Below the pieces are notes generated by a model, which saw only the letters and a list, made by a program, of their open reading frames with translations, was not told the DNA's origin and did not search any database. Positions 1-5,238 of a DNA stretch of 5,238 bases are shown piece by piece. The translations under genes and the position numbers were made by a program. This DNA is from Deltaproteobacteria bacterium (lineage in GTDB: Bacteria > Desulfobacterota > DSM-4660 > Desulfatiglandales > Desulfatiglandaceae), in the NCBI GenBank assembly GCA_019313765.1, contig JAFDAP010000163.1, forward strand, positions 1 to 5,238, in the 5' to 3' direction. Position 1 is the first letter of the stretch; every line of letters starts with the position of its first letter.

Positions 1-1539
1 GGAGTATGGAAGGGCGGATTGATCAAGTTTACATTTTTTCCGAAAGTGGAGAGCGATGTGCTGATATGCTCCCTGACCATGCCCGCAGGAACACCGGTGG
101 CACGCACCGTGGATGTGGTCGCCCATCTGGAACAATCCGCAAAACAGGTATTGGACGAAATGGACGGGCAGCGTTTAAAGGGTGCGCCCCCACTTTTTGA
201 ATACAGCGTGGCCCTGATAGGGGTTCACTCTCGCGGACACGGTCCCGCGGCCGCAGGGCCCCAGTACGGCGGGCATTTGGGTCAGGTTTTTATCCAGGTT
301 CTGGAAGGGGAAAAGCGGGACGTGAGCGCAATGAAGCTGGTCAAGTTATGGCGCAAGAAGGTGGGCCTTATCCCGGATGCCGAATCAATCACGTTCCAGA
401 GCGAACTTTTCAGCGCTGGAACCCCCATTGAGGTTCACCTGTCTTTGGATGATCATGATCAACTTGTGGCAGCGGCCGATGAACTCAAGGCCGAGCTTAC
501 GGGTTATCCCGGTGTTATTGATATAAACGACAGCTTTATGCCCGGCAAGGAGGAAATGCAGCTCAAACTGAAGCTTGCGGCACGCAGCTTGGGCCTGACC
601 CTCAACGACTTAGCCCGGCAGGTCCGGCATGCCTTTTACGGGGCCGAGGCCCTGCGGTTGCAGCGGGATCAGGATGAGGTCAAGGTCCTGATCCGCTATC
701 CAGAGTCGGAACGCAGGTCATTGGGTTTTGTGGAAGAGATGCGTATTCGTGCGCCGGGCGGCATTGAGGTGCCCTTCAGCCAGGTGGCGGAAGTGAACAT
801 GGAGCAGGGCTACTCCAGCATTCAGAGGGCCCAGCGCAGGCGGGTGATCAAGGTGACAGGGGACGTGGATGAAACGGTTACCAATGCCAATGAGGTGAGA
901 ACATTCTTAGAGGGCCGCTTTTTAGAGCAACTGAAAAACCGATATCCGGGCCTCCGGTATACCATAGAAGGGGAGGGCAAAGAACAAAAAGAGTCCATAG
1001 GCGATGTACTCAGGGGCTTTTCCATTGCCATTTTCTGCATCTATGCCCTTTTGGCCATTCCATTCAGATCATTTACCCAGCCCCTCATCGTCATGGGGGC
1101 CATTCCTTTCGGTATTGTCGGGGCCCTGTTGGGCCATCTGATCATGGGTTTCAACATCAGCCTTTTGAGCGTGTTCGGTATGGTGGGCCTGGCCGGTGTG
1201 GTGGTCAATGACTCTTTGGTGTTGATTGATGCCACCAATCGGATCCGGGATAAGGGTTTGAACGCCCATGACGCAGTGACTAAGGCCGGAGCCTTAAGGT
1301 TTCGCGCCATCATCCTTACCTCTTTGACCACGTTCGCAGGGCTCACCCCAATGCTCCTTGAACGAAGCCTCCAGGCCCAGTTCCTCATCCCCATGGCCGT
1401 GAGCCTCGGTTTCGGGGTCCTCTTCGCCACCGGCATTACCCTTCTTCTGGTCCCGTGCGGGTATGTGATTCTGGAAGATGTGCATAATCTTTTTGCAGCC
1501 CTGAGGGCAAAAATTGCGCCCCGCCCCGATCATTCATAA
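1..1539 (+). CDS. RND-family efflux transporter permease, C-terminal half (5' end outside window)
   Basis: This is the second half of an inner-membrane RND pump subunit, the proton-driven component that exports drugs, metals or other small molecules together with a periplasmic adaptor and an outer-membrane channel. The frame is open from base 1, giving 512 codons and a TAA stop at 1537-1539. A TTG at 19 is the first possible start codon, but it is surely internal. The window begins just after the expected TM7 with the family-typical IKFTFFPKVE and SLTMPAGTP strings. A large periplasmic porter region follows (to about base 1000), then five hydrophobic segments matching TM8-TM12: roughly 1015-1068, 1081-1149, 1165-1236, 1309-1365 and 1381-1473. 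TM10 carries GLAGVVVNDSLVLID, typical of the family. Full-length members are about 1,000-1,050 residues, so roughly half is missing. The proton-relay aspartates of TM4 lie upstream and cannot be checked. It resembles the HAE1 (AcrB-like) branch more than CzcA-type metal pumps, but the substrate is not predictable. Adaptor genes are presumably upstream. The gene is visibly more GC-rich than the two downstream genes. Confidence 0.93.
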   Translation, partial: GVWKGGLIKFTFFPKVESDVLICSLTMPAGTPVARTVDVVAHLEQSAKQVLDEMDGQRLKGAPPLFEYSVALIGVHSRGHGPAAAGPQYGGHLGQVFIQVLEGEKRDVSAMKLVKLWRKKVGLIPDAESITFQSELFSAGTPIEVHLSLDDHDQLVAAADELKAELTGYPGVIDINDSFMPGKEEMQLKLKLAARSLGLTLNDLARQVRHAFYGAEALRLQRDQDEVKVLIRYPESERRSLGFVEEMRIRAPGGIEVPFSQVAEVNMEQGYSSIQRAQRRRVIKVTGDVDETVTNANEVRTFLEGRFLEQLKNRYPGLRYTIEGEGKEQKESIGDVLRGFSIAIFCIYALLAIPFRSFTQPLIVMGAIPFGIVGALLGHLIMGFNISLLSVFGMVGLAGVVVNDSLVLIDATNRIRDKGLNAHDAVTKAGALRFRAIILTSLTTFAGLTPMLLERSLQAQFLIPMAVSLGFGVLFATGITLLLVPCGYVILEDVHNLFAALRAKIAPRPDHS

Positions 1540-1747
1540 GATTATAAATTCCTTGCTTTTTCATTTGTTATTATGTTACATTAGCATATGACATGATTAA
1601 ATTTGCAATAGTTAATACCATTTAATAGCTCAATAAGTAGCGGCTTTATCGCGCGGCAGTAAGAGAATTTGACTGTTTGTTCAGCGGGAGAAAGCTGCCA
1701 TGGCAAAGGCCGATTAAAATTGCCTTTTAAGCTATTATGGAGAGGCT
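1540..1747. other. AT-rich intergenic region after the pump gene
   Basis: This is the gene-free stretch between the pump stop codon and the repeat element. The first 60 bases have only 13 G or C, a sharp drop from the preceding gene, and the rest is mixed. I see no long open frame, no tRNA and no strong intrinsic terminator. A short stem (AAAGGC at 1705-1710 with GCCTTT at 1722-1727, followed by one more T) is too weak to call a terminator. Two TTG-type hexamers (TTGCTT at 1553, TTGACT at 1669) could be -35 boxes, but neither has a convincing -10 at the right distance. A promoter for the downstream phosphoesterase is expected somewhere here, but it cannot be placed. Confidence 0.5.
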
Positions 1748-1756
1748 AAATGAATA
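1748..1756. repeat. Target-site duplication, left copy (9 bp)
   Basis: AAATGAATA sits immediately outside the left terminal inverted repeat of the 1757-1864 element. It is identical to the nine bases immediately outside the right terminus (1865-1873). A direct repeat abutting both ends of an inverted-repeat-bounded segment is the classic footprint of transposase-mediated insertion. The 9 bp match is perfect and ends exactly at the element boundaries, which makes chance unlikely despite the AT-rich composition. Confidence 0.8.
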
Positions 1757-1864
1757 GAGTGTAACCTTTTTTCGTAGCGCAGAGCTTTAGCTCTGCCATT
1801 TTGATGCAGGGCTAAAGCCCTGCGCTACGCTATGAGAGAGAATGCACGCAAAAAGGTTACACTC
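1757..1864. mobile_element. MITE-like non-autonomous element, 108 bp
   Basis: The segment is bounded by perfect 15-bp terminal inverted repeats, GAGTGTAACCTTTTT at 1757-1771 and its reverse complement at 1850-1864. Allowing one mismatch, the repeat extends to 19 bp (1757-1775 against 1846-1864). Both ends are directly flanked by the 9-bp direct repeat AAATGAATA. There is no coding capacity inside. The interior is a near-perfect inverted pair of REP-like hairpins (1773-1829) followed by about 20 unpaired bases. Short length, terminal inverted repeats, target duplication and no transposase fit a miniature inverted-repeat transposable element mobilised in trans. A 9-bp duplication occurs with several transposase families (IS1, IS256 and IS4/IS10 types among them), so the parent cannot be named from this copy. 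It lies between the pump and phosphoesterase genes and ends 40 bases before the latter's start codon, so it could be transcribed as part of that gene's leader. Confidence 0.8.
1773..1829. repeat. Inverted pair of REP-like hairpins inside the MITE
   Basis: The left arm (1773-1796) and right arm (1806-1829) are 24-base reverse complements with two mismatches, separated by 9 bases. Each arm also contains its own perfect hairpin: GCAGAGC-TTTA-GCTCTGC at 1779-1796 and GCAGGGC-TAAA-GCCCTGC at 1806-1823. The two differences between arms fall at positions that pair with each other within each small hairpin (1783 with 1792, A-T; 1810 with 1819, G-C), so both small stems are preserved. The DNA or RNA could fold as one long hairpin or two short ones. 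This resembles REP/BIME-type palindromic repeats, but I cannot assign a known family. Confidence 0.8.
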
Positions 1865-1873
1865 AAATGAATA
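1865..1873. repeat. Target-site duplication, right copy (9 bp)
   Basis: This second copy of AAATGAATA directly abuts the right terminal inverted repeat of the 108-bp element and matches 1748-1756 base for base. Removing the element and one copy would restore an uninterrupted pre-insertion sequence reading GGCTAAATGAATAAAGATC. Confidence 0.8.
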
Positions 1874-1893
1874 AAGATCACCCGTCATGTAAT

Positions 1894-1899
1894 GGAGAG
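1894..1899 (+). promoter_or_regulatory. Ribosome binding site of the metallophosphoesterase gene
   Basis: GGAGAG lies 5 bases before the ATG at 1905 (7 bases if only the GGAG core is counted), which is good Shine-Dalgarno spacing. It decides the start: another ATG at 1901 in a different frame runs into a stop after 15 codons, whereas the 1905 ATG begins exactly at the conserved N-terminal strand of the enzyme. Confidence 0.75.
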
Positions 1900-1904
1900 C
1901 ATGA

Positions 1905-2723
1905 ATGGCGAGGATAGCTGTAATTGCGGATATACATGGGAACCTTGAGGCCTTTGAGGCCGTTTTGGGGGATATAGATAAACAAAAGAATATCTCCAGG
2001 ATCTATTCTCTTGGTGACAATGTCGGCTACGGCCCAAGCCCGGTTCAGGTTTTGGAAAAACTGGAACAAAGAGGTATCAGGTCCATAATTGGCAATCATG
2101 AGGCTGCTTTAATGGGTATCCTGAATTTTGAGGAGATATTTAGCAGCGAAAATGCAATAAAAGCAACCTATTGGACCATTGATGAGCTAAAGAATCATAA
2201 CGTGGATTTAGAAGAATCACCTTTTTTCAAGAAGGCAGGCTTTGCTATGATGCCGAGTCGTCTTCCTCACGTCGGAATGACCCATAGCACGTTAACCAAA
2301 CCGGAACTGTATGAATATGTTGTAGGGCCGGAAATTTCCGAAACAAGGAAAGTGGCTGTAAGAGAATTCGATTATATGAGAAAAAAAAAGATCCCGCTGG
2401 TGTTCTTCGGCCATTCACACGAAGCCCTTATAGTTAAATCCGACTATGGTGTAGGTACAATTGGAATAACTATCCCTAATTTCAAGAAGAGCAAAAGATC
2501 ATATACCTTTCACCCCCCGGAAGAAGAAATGTGGATGGTAAATGTTGGAGCAGTCGGTCAACCCCGCGATGGAGATCCGCGGGCATGTTATTTGGTATAC
2601 GACACAAAAAGGAAAATAATTGCCTATTATAGGATTGAATATGATGTCGAAAAAACTGCCGATAAAATAATCAAAGCAGGTCTTCCGGAGGTGTACGCAA
2701 GGAGACTAAGGGCAGGAAGATAA
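1905..2723 (+). CDS. Calcineurin-like metallophosphoesterase (putative phosphodiesterase/phosphatase, YfcE/ApaH-like superfamily)
   Basis: This is a complete 272-residue cytoplasmic protein of the two-metal calcineurin-like phosphoesterase superfamily, most like the Metallophos_2 branch (COG0639-type). The ligand motifs appear in order: D9-x-H11 in ADIHGN, G37-D38 in SLGDNVGYGP, G63-N64-H65-E66, H127 in MTHSTL, and G169-H170-S171-H172. The stretch around residues 215-227 (GAVGQPRDGDPRA) and the C-terminal YDVEKTADKI and AGLPEVYARRL strings are characteristic of this subfamily. The fourth residue of the GNH motif is E rather than the common D, a tolerated variant. There is no signal peptide or membrane segment. 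The start at ATG 1905 has a well-spaced GGAGAG upstream. Members hydrolyse phosphomonoesters or diesters, but the natural substrate of this branch is generally undetermined and the neighbours give no clue. It stands alone, with wide gaps on both sides. A run of nine A residues at 2381-2389 falls within the YMRKKKIP segment without breaking the frame. Confidence 0.93.
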   Translation: MARIAVIADIHGNLEAFEAVLGDIDKQKNISRIYSLGDNVGYGPSPVQVLEKLEQRGIRSIIGNHEAALMGILNFEEIFSSENAIKATYWTIDELKNHNVDLEESPFFKKAGFAMMPSRLPHVGMTHSTLTKPELYEYVVGPEISETRKVAVREFDYMRKKKIPLVFFGHSHEALIVKSDYGVGTIGITIPNFKKSKRSYTFHPPEEEMWMVNVGAVGQPRDGDPRACYLVYDTKRKIIAYYRIEYDVEKTADKIIKAGLPEVYARRLRAGR

Positions 2724-3089
2724 TTATTTAGAATACCTACAGACCTCGTAAAAGCTATTTATTTAGTGACTGCAATCCCCCTAATTTTTAGGACTTTGCT
2801 CAAAAATCGGACATTAGGTCGGTCTGGGTTATGAGGTTCAGGGTTCAACGGTTCAAAGGTTTTAACCCCTGAACGGTGAACCCTGAACCCCTGGCCCAGA
2901 CCTGATTTGACGGGCTATTGCGCAACATAAACAGTTAGTCAAATACTCCAATGGCAGCAGATTATAAGAAACAAGTCGCGCCAGGGCGGGCTTGAACCCA
3001 AATCTTGAGCTAAAAGCGCACCCTTTTGTCCAAAATATTACCCCAAAATCAGCTAAAATTTTCGAGGCCTGTAGTTACAATAAAAAGGT
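2724..3089. other. Intergenic region between phosphoesterase and glycosyltransferase-like genes
   Basis: This gene-free stretch of about 366 bases has its main content in the long imperfect hairpin at 2821-2902. Upstream of that it is AT-rich with only a tiny stem (CCTAA/TTAGG at 2780-2792). Downstream, a weak promoter-like pair can be drawn (TTGCGC at 2919 and AATACT at 2942, 17 bases apart, 4 of 6 consensus matches each), but I would not rely on it. The stretch near 2980-2996, read on the minus strand, contains TTCAAGCC, recalling a tRNA T-loop, but no stem pairs properly. No open frame of note is present. Confidence 0.5.
2821..2902. repeat. Imperfect long hairpin built of GGTTCA units
   Basis: This is a large inverted repeat. 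GGTCTGGG (2821-2828) pairs with CCCAGACC (2895-2902), and GGTTCAGGGTTCA (2835-2847) pairs with TGAACCCTGAACC (2877-2889). Between these, CGGTTCA (2849-2855) matches TGAACGG (2870-2876) imperfectly. The left arm is itself a tandem of GGTTCA hexamers spaced 7-8 bases apart (2835, 2842, 2850, then a degenerate GGTTTT at 2858). No direct repeat flanks the structure, so insertion by a transposase is not shown. It could act as a transcription-end or RNA-stabilising structure for the phosphoesterase transcript, but there is no T-run after it, so it is not a standard intrinsic terminator. It looks like a dispersed intergenic repeat. Confidence 0.75.
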
Positions 3090-5186
3090 ATGAATGATAA
3101 ATTTGAAGCGATAATCAGGGCCTTGGTCGGTAAGACCGGAGAACAGGATCCCTTAACGAGCATTGATATTGTTCATCAATTCCGTCCCGAGGAGACGACG
3201 CCCGAGTCCGCAATCAGGAACTTGAATTCAGCCTTCCTTATCTCTTTATGCGGGCTATCTCACCCCTTTTATTCCCATGCCGAACATTTTATCAAAGCTT
3301 TGGGGAAACAACAGTACCTTAAGGACTCGGTTGATTTTTATCGTGATGGTTTAGCCCTTGTTCGTGAGGAAATTAAAAAAAGGTATGCCGGGGACACGGA
3401 TTTCAGAGAAAACCTTGATAAGTTGTATGATTGGATCAAAAAACCAGAGAACCTTTCACGACACATAGAGACTCTTGACATGGTCTGGAGGGTGCTTTTC
3501 CCCGAGGGTGTCTCTCTTTTTGAGGACAGAGTGCAAAACATTGAGGCATTGCGCAAAAAGAGAAGCATACGAATTCATGGTTTGAATCCCGATCCCATTC
3601 AGGAACCGGCCAAAGAGATATTATTTACATCAAACGTTCTCTTAACACTCCCTTTGTCTGCCATGCGTATTGACGATCTGGCCCTTTCCGACACGCTGAA
3701 ACAGAGACTCAAGCAGGTAAAAAAAGAACGTCAGCTTTACTGGTATGATCATCCGATCCCGATAGGTGTTGATCCTGATAAAAATGAGGTTATATACGGA
3801 TTACGGGGCCTGGATGAGGCCATAGCGTTTGAAAAAGAGCGGGGAACAGTTGAAAAAGATACAAAAGTCCATTGTGTTCTCTCCGTTTCTGTGACCCATG
3901 AAGGGCTTCAGGATGTGGCAAAAGCCTGTCTTGAGGAGATGTTTAAGGATGTCAACGGCCTTCATAATCTTCGAATCTACGCCCTGACTGAATCCGACAC
4001 TTTGAGATTGGTAAACGAGGTGCTCATGCCTGCTGCCGGACATTTTTTCGGTCTTGAGGATGACAGCCTCCTTCATGAGATTATTGGTGTGGACGGAGAA
4101 TATGGCAGACACTACAGCCTTCTCAAGGCGATAGCGGCATTCTGGCAGGTTTTTTTAGACCCCCGCATCAGAGCCACGTTTAAAATAGACCTTGACCAGG
4201 TTTTTCCTCAACACGAATTAGTCAAAGAGAGTGGCTTATCAGCCCTGGAGCATTTCAAGACGCCTTTGTGGGGTGCACAGGGGGAAGATGAGGATGGAAA
4301 ACGGGTGGAGTTGGGGATGATCGCCGGGGCGTTGGTCAACCGGGAAGACATCTCTCGTTCATTGTTCACGCCCGACATAATTTTCCCTGATGAGTCTATA
4401 AAAGGGGATGAATGGATCTTTTTCAGCCGTCTTCCGCAGGCCCTTTCCACAGAGGCCGAAATGATGACCCGGTACGGAGATGGTCTTCTGAATGGGCACG
4501 ACCGGTGTATTCAGCGTATCCACGTGACCGGGGGTACCTGCGGTATCCTCGTTAGAAGCCTGAGAAGACATCGGCCGTTTACGCCCGGTTTTATTGGCCG
4601 CGCAGAGGACCAGGCCTACATTTTGTCCGTCTTATCTCAGGAATCAACGGGAAATTTGAGATATGTCCATAAAGACGGACTCATTATGCGCCATGACAAA
4701 GATGCCTTTGCGGTCGAAGCAATCAGATCTGCCAAAACCGGGAAGTTGATCGGTGATTACGTGCGCATCCTTATGTTCTCTCACTATGCCGAGGCCTTAC
4801 CCTGGCCTGTTGAAAAGACAAAGCACTGCATTGATCCCTTTACAGGCTGTTTTGTCTCCCATATTCCTTTTACAGTGGTCTATCTTCGATTAGCACTGCA
4901 AGGGGCTTTATATTTTAATGAGGGAAAACCCAAGGAGGGTTTTGAATTGCTGCAAATGGGGACAACCCGTTTGCACAGGATCATCAAAGAATTAGGTAAG
5001 ACGCCGGATTCCTTGAAAGAAAGGTACATGGCGGAGAAAAAGGCCTGGAATGCCTATTATGACATCTTGGACAGGATTGAGGATGGGTTAGAGGAGACGG
5101 ATCCGTTCACTCTTGATATGAAGGAAAAGACAGAAAGATGGATAAAAGACTGTGAAATCGATTTACAAACCGATCCAGGCCTTTAA
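3090..5186 (+). CDS. Uncharacterised large protein with a GT-A glycosyltransferase-like core
   Basis: This complete 698-residue protein is not one I recognise by name. The N-terminal third is mainly helical, ending in a motif-rich linker (WYDHPIPIG from W218). From about residue 260 the layout resembles a GT-A nucleotide-sugar transferase: a hydrophobic beta strand (HCVLSVSVTHE, H261 on), a second strand (LRIYALTES), a G-x-x-x-G-R segment (336-340) before a helix, then FKIDLDQVF with D367-L368-D369 as a candidate metal-binding DxD. Beyond it are TPLWGAQG (W394), ELGMIAGALVN (407-417), HVTGGTCGI (478 on), GRAEDQAYI with E506-D507 as a candidate catalytic pair, and LIMRHDK (H535, a possible third metal ligand). 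DPFTGCF (from D582) precedes a charged helical tail. There is no signal peptide or clear membrane span, so it is probably cytoplasmic. The ATG at 3090 is the earliest possible, because TAA lies in frame at 3081, but its AAAAAGG is only one base upstream, so initiation is uncertain. Glycosyltransferase function is inferred from motif order only; donor and acceptor are unknown, and no sugar-pathway neighbours help. Confidence 0.85.
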   Translation: MNDKFEAIIRALVGKTGEQDPLTSIDIVHQFRPEETTPESAIRNLNSAFLISLCGLSHPFYSHAEHFIKALGKQQYLKDSVDFYRDGLALVREEIKKRYAGDTDFRENLDKLYDWIKKPENLSRHIETLDMVWRVLFPEGVSLFEDRVQNIEALRKKRSIRIHGLNPDPIQEPAKEILFTSNVLLTLPLSAMRIDDLALSDTLKQRLKQVKKERQLYWYDHPIPIGVDPDKNEVIYGLRGLDEAIAFEKERGTVEKDTKVHCVLSVSVTHEGLQDVAKACLEEMFKDVNGLHNLRIYALTESDTLRLVNEVLMPAAGHFFGLEDDSLLHEIIGVDGEYGRHYSLLKAIAAFWQVFLDPRIRATFKIDLDQVFPQHELVKESGLSALEHFKTPLWGAQGEDEDGKRVELGMIAGALVNREDISRSLFTPDIIFPDESIKGDEWIFFSRLPQALSTEAEMMTRYGDGLLNGHDRCIQRIHVTGGTCGILVRSLRRHRPFTPGFIGRAEDQAYILSVLSQESTGNLRYVHKDGLIMRHDKDAFAVEAIRSAKTGKLIGDYVRILMFSHYAEALPWPVEKTKHCIDPFTGCFVSHIPFTVVYLRLALQGALYFNEGKPKEGFELLQMGTTRLHRIIKELGKTPDSLKERYMAEKKAWNAYYDILDRIEDGLEETDPFTLDMKEKTERWIKDCEIDLQTDPGL

Positions 5187-5238
5187 CGGTTTACCTATAT
5201 TTTTGTGTATATTATCCTCTCTTTTTCATTGATTTTTT
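5187..5238. other. AT-rich sequence after the last gene
   Basis: These fifty-two bases following the TAA stop are rich in T (TATTTTTGTG, CTCTCTTTTTC, a terminal run of six T). No stem of useful length precedes the T runs, so an intrinsic terminator is not supported within the window. One could be completed beyond the edge. Confidence 0.4.

Noticed and set aside
822..1533. Open frames on the minus strand within the pump gene
   Set aside because: They are antisense shadows of a well-conserved RND coding sequence, with low-complexity translations and no family motifs.
1596..1626. Inverted repeat ATTAAAT (1596-1602) / ATTTAAT (1620-1626)
   Set aside because: Seven A-T-only bases separated by 17 bases in a very AT-rich stretch are expected by chance. 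There is no flanking support for an operator.
1705..1728. Possible intrinsic terminator (AAAGGC/GCCTTTT stem with 11-base loop)
   Set aside because: The stem is only six pairs, half of them A-T, with a large loop and four T. It also lies about 165 bases after the pump stop codon, so it is too weak to call.
1901..1948. Alternative short ORF from ATG at 1901 overlapping the phosphoesterase start
   Set aside because: It has only 15 codons and no conserved content. The Shine-Dalgarno spacing and protein conservation both favour ATG 1905.
2907..2947. Promoter-like hexamers (TTGACG at 2907; TTGCGC at 2919 with AATACT at 2942)
   Set aside because: TTGACG lacks a -10 at proper spacing, and the other pair matches only 4 of 6 at each box. 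This is not distinguishable from background.
2978..3019. Minus-strand tRNA-like T-loop (TTCAAGCC) near a GCGC-bounded stretch
   Set aside because: The bases on each side do not form a T stem, and no acceptor or anticodon arm can be drawn. It is neither a tRNA nor a convincing attachment-site fragment.
3338..4571. Open frames on the minus strand within the glycosyltransferase-like gene
   Set aside because: They are shadows of the long plus-strand frame. The translations show no recognisable domains, and there are no ribosome binding sites that would favour them.

Overview
This window holds the end of one gene and two complete genes, all on the + strand, separated by two repeat-bearing intergenic gaps of about 365 bases each. 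The organism is a bacterium. The RND transporter implies a Gram-negative envelope. The moderate, uneven GC content, loose gene packing, small dispersed inverted repeats and general look of the proteins suggest an environmental Desulfobacterota ('deltaproteobacterial') type genome. That placement is an impression, not a demonstration.

Layout: (1) 1-1539 is the C-terminal half of an RND-family efflux pump subunit. It enters the window already open and ends normally. (2) 1540-1904 is non-coding. Its first 60 bases are very AT-rich (13 of 60 are G or C by hand count). It contains a compact 108-bp MITE-like element (1757-1864) with 15-bp perfect terminal inverted repeats and a 9-bp direct repeat on each side. 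Inside are two REP-like hairpins arranged as an inverted pair. (3) 1905-2723 is a complete calcineurin-like metallophosphoesterase with all the metal-ligand motifs and a good ribosome binding site. (4) 2724-3089 is non-coding and carries a long imperfect hairpin (2821-2902) built from GGTTCA units. (5) 3090-5186 encodes a 698-residue protein I do not recognise by name. Its middle has the layout of a GT-A-type glycosyltransferase (D-L-D motif, R-A-E-D-Q motif, later R-H-D-K), flanked by helical N- and C-terminal regions. (6) 5187-5238 is an AT-rich tail with no gene.

Nothing ties the three genes into one pathway. The gaps are wide, each contains a repeat, and base composition differs (the pump gene is clearly more GC-rich than the other two). 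They are best read as three separate transcription units. The most interesting items are the intact MITE-like insertion with its covarying internal hairpins, and the glycosyltransferase-like protein of unknown substrate. No tRNA, rRNA, CRISPR array, full insertion sequence or defence system is visible.
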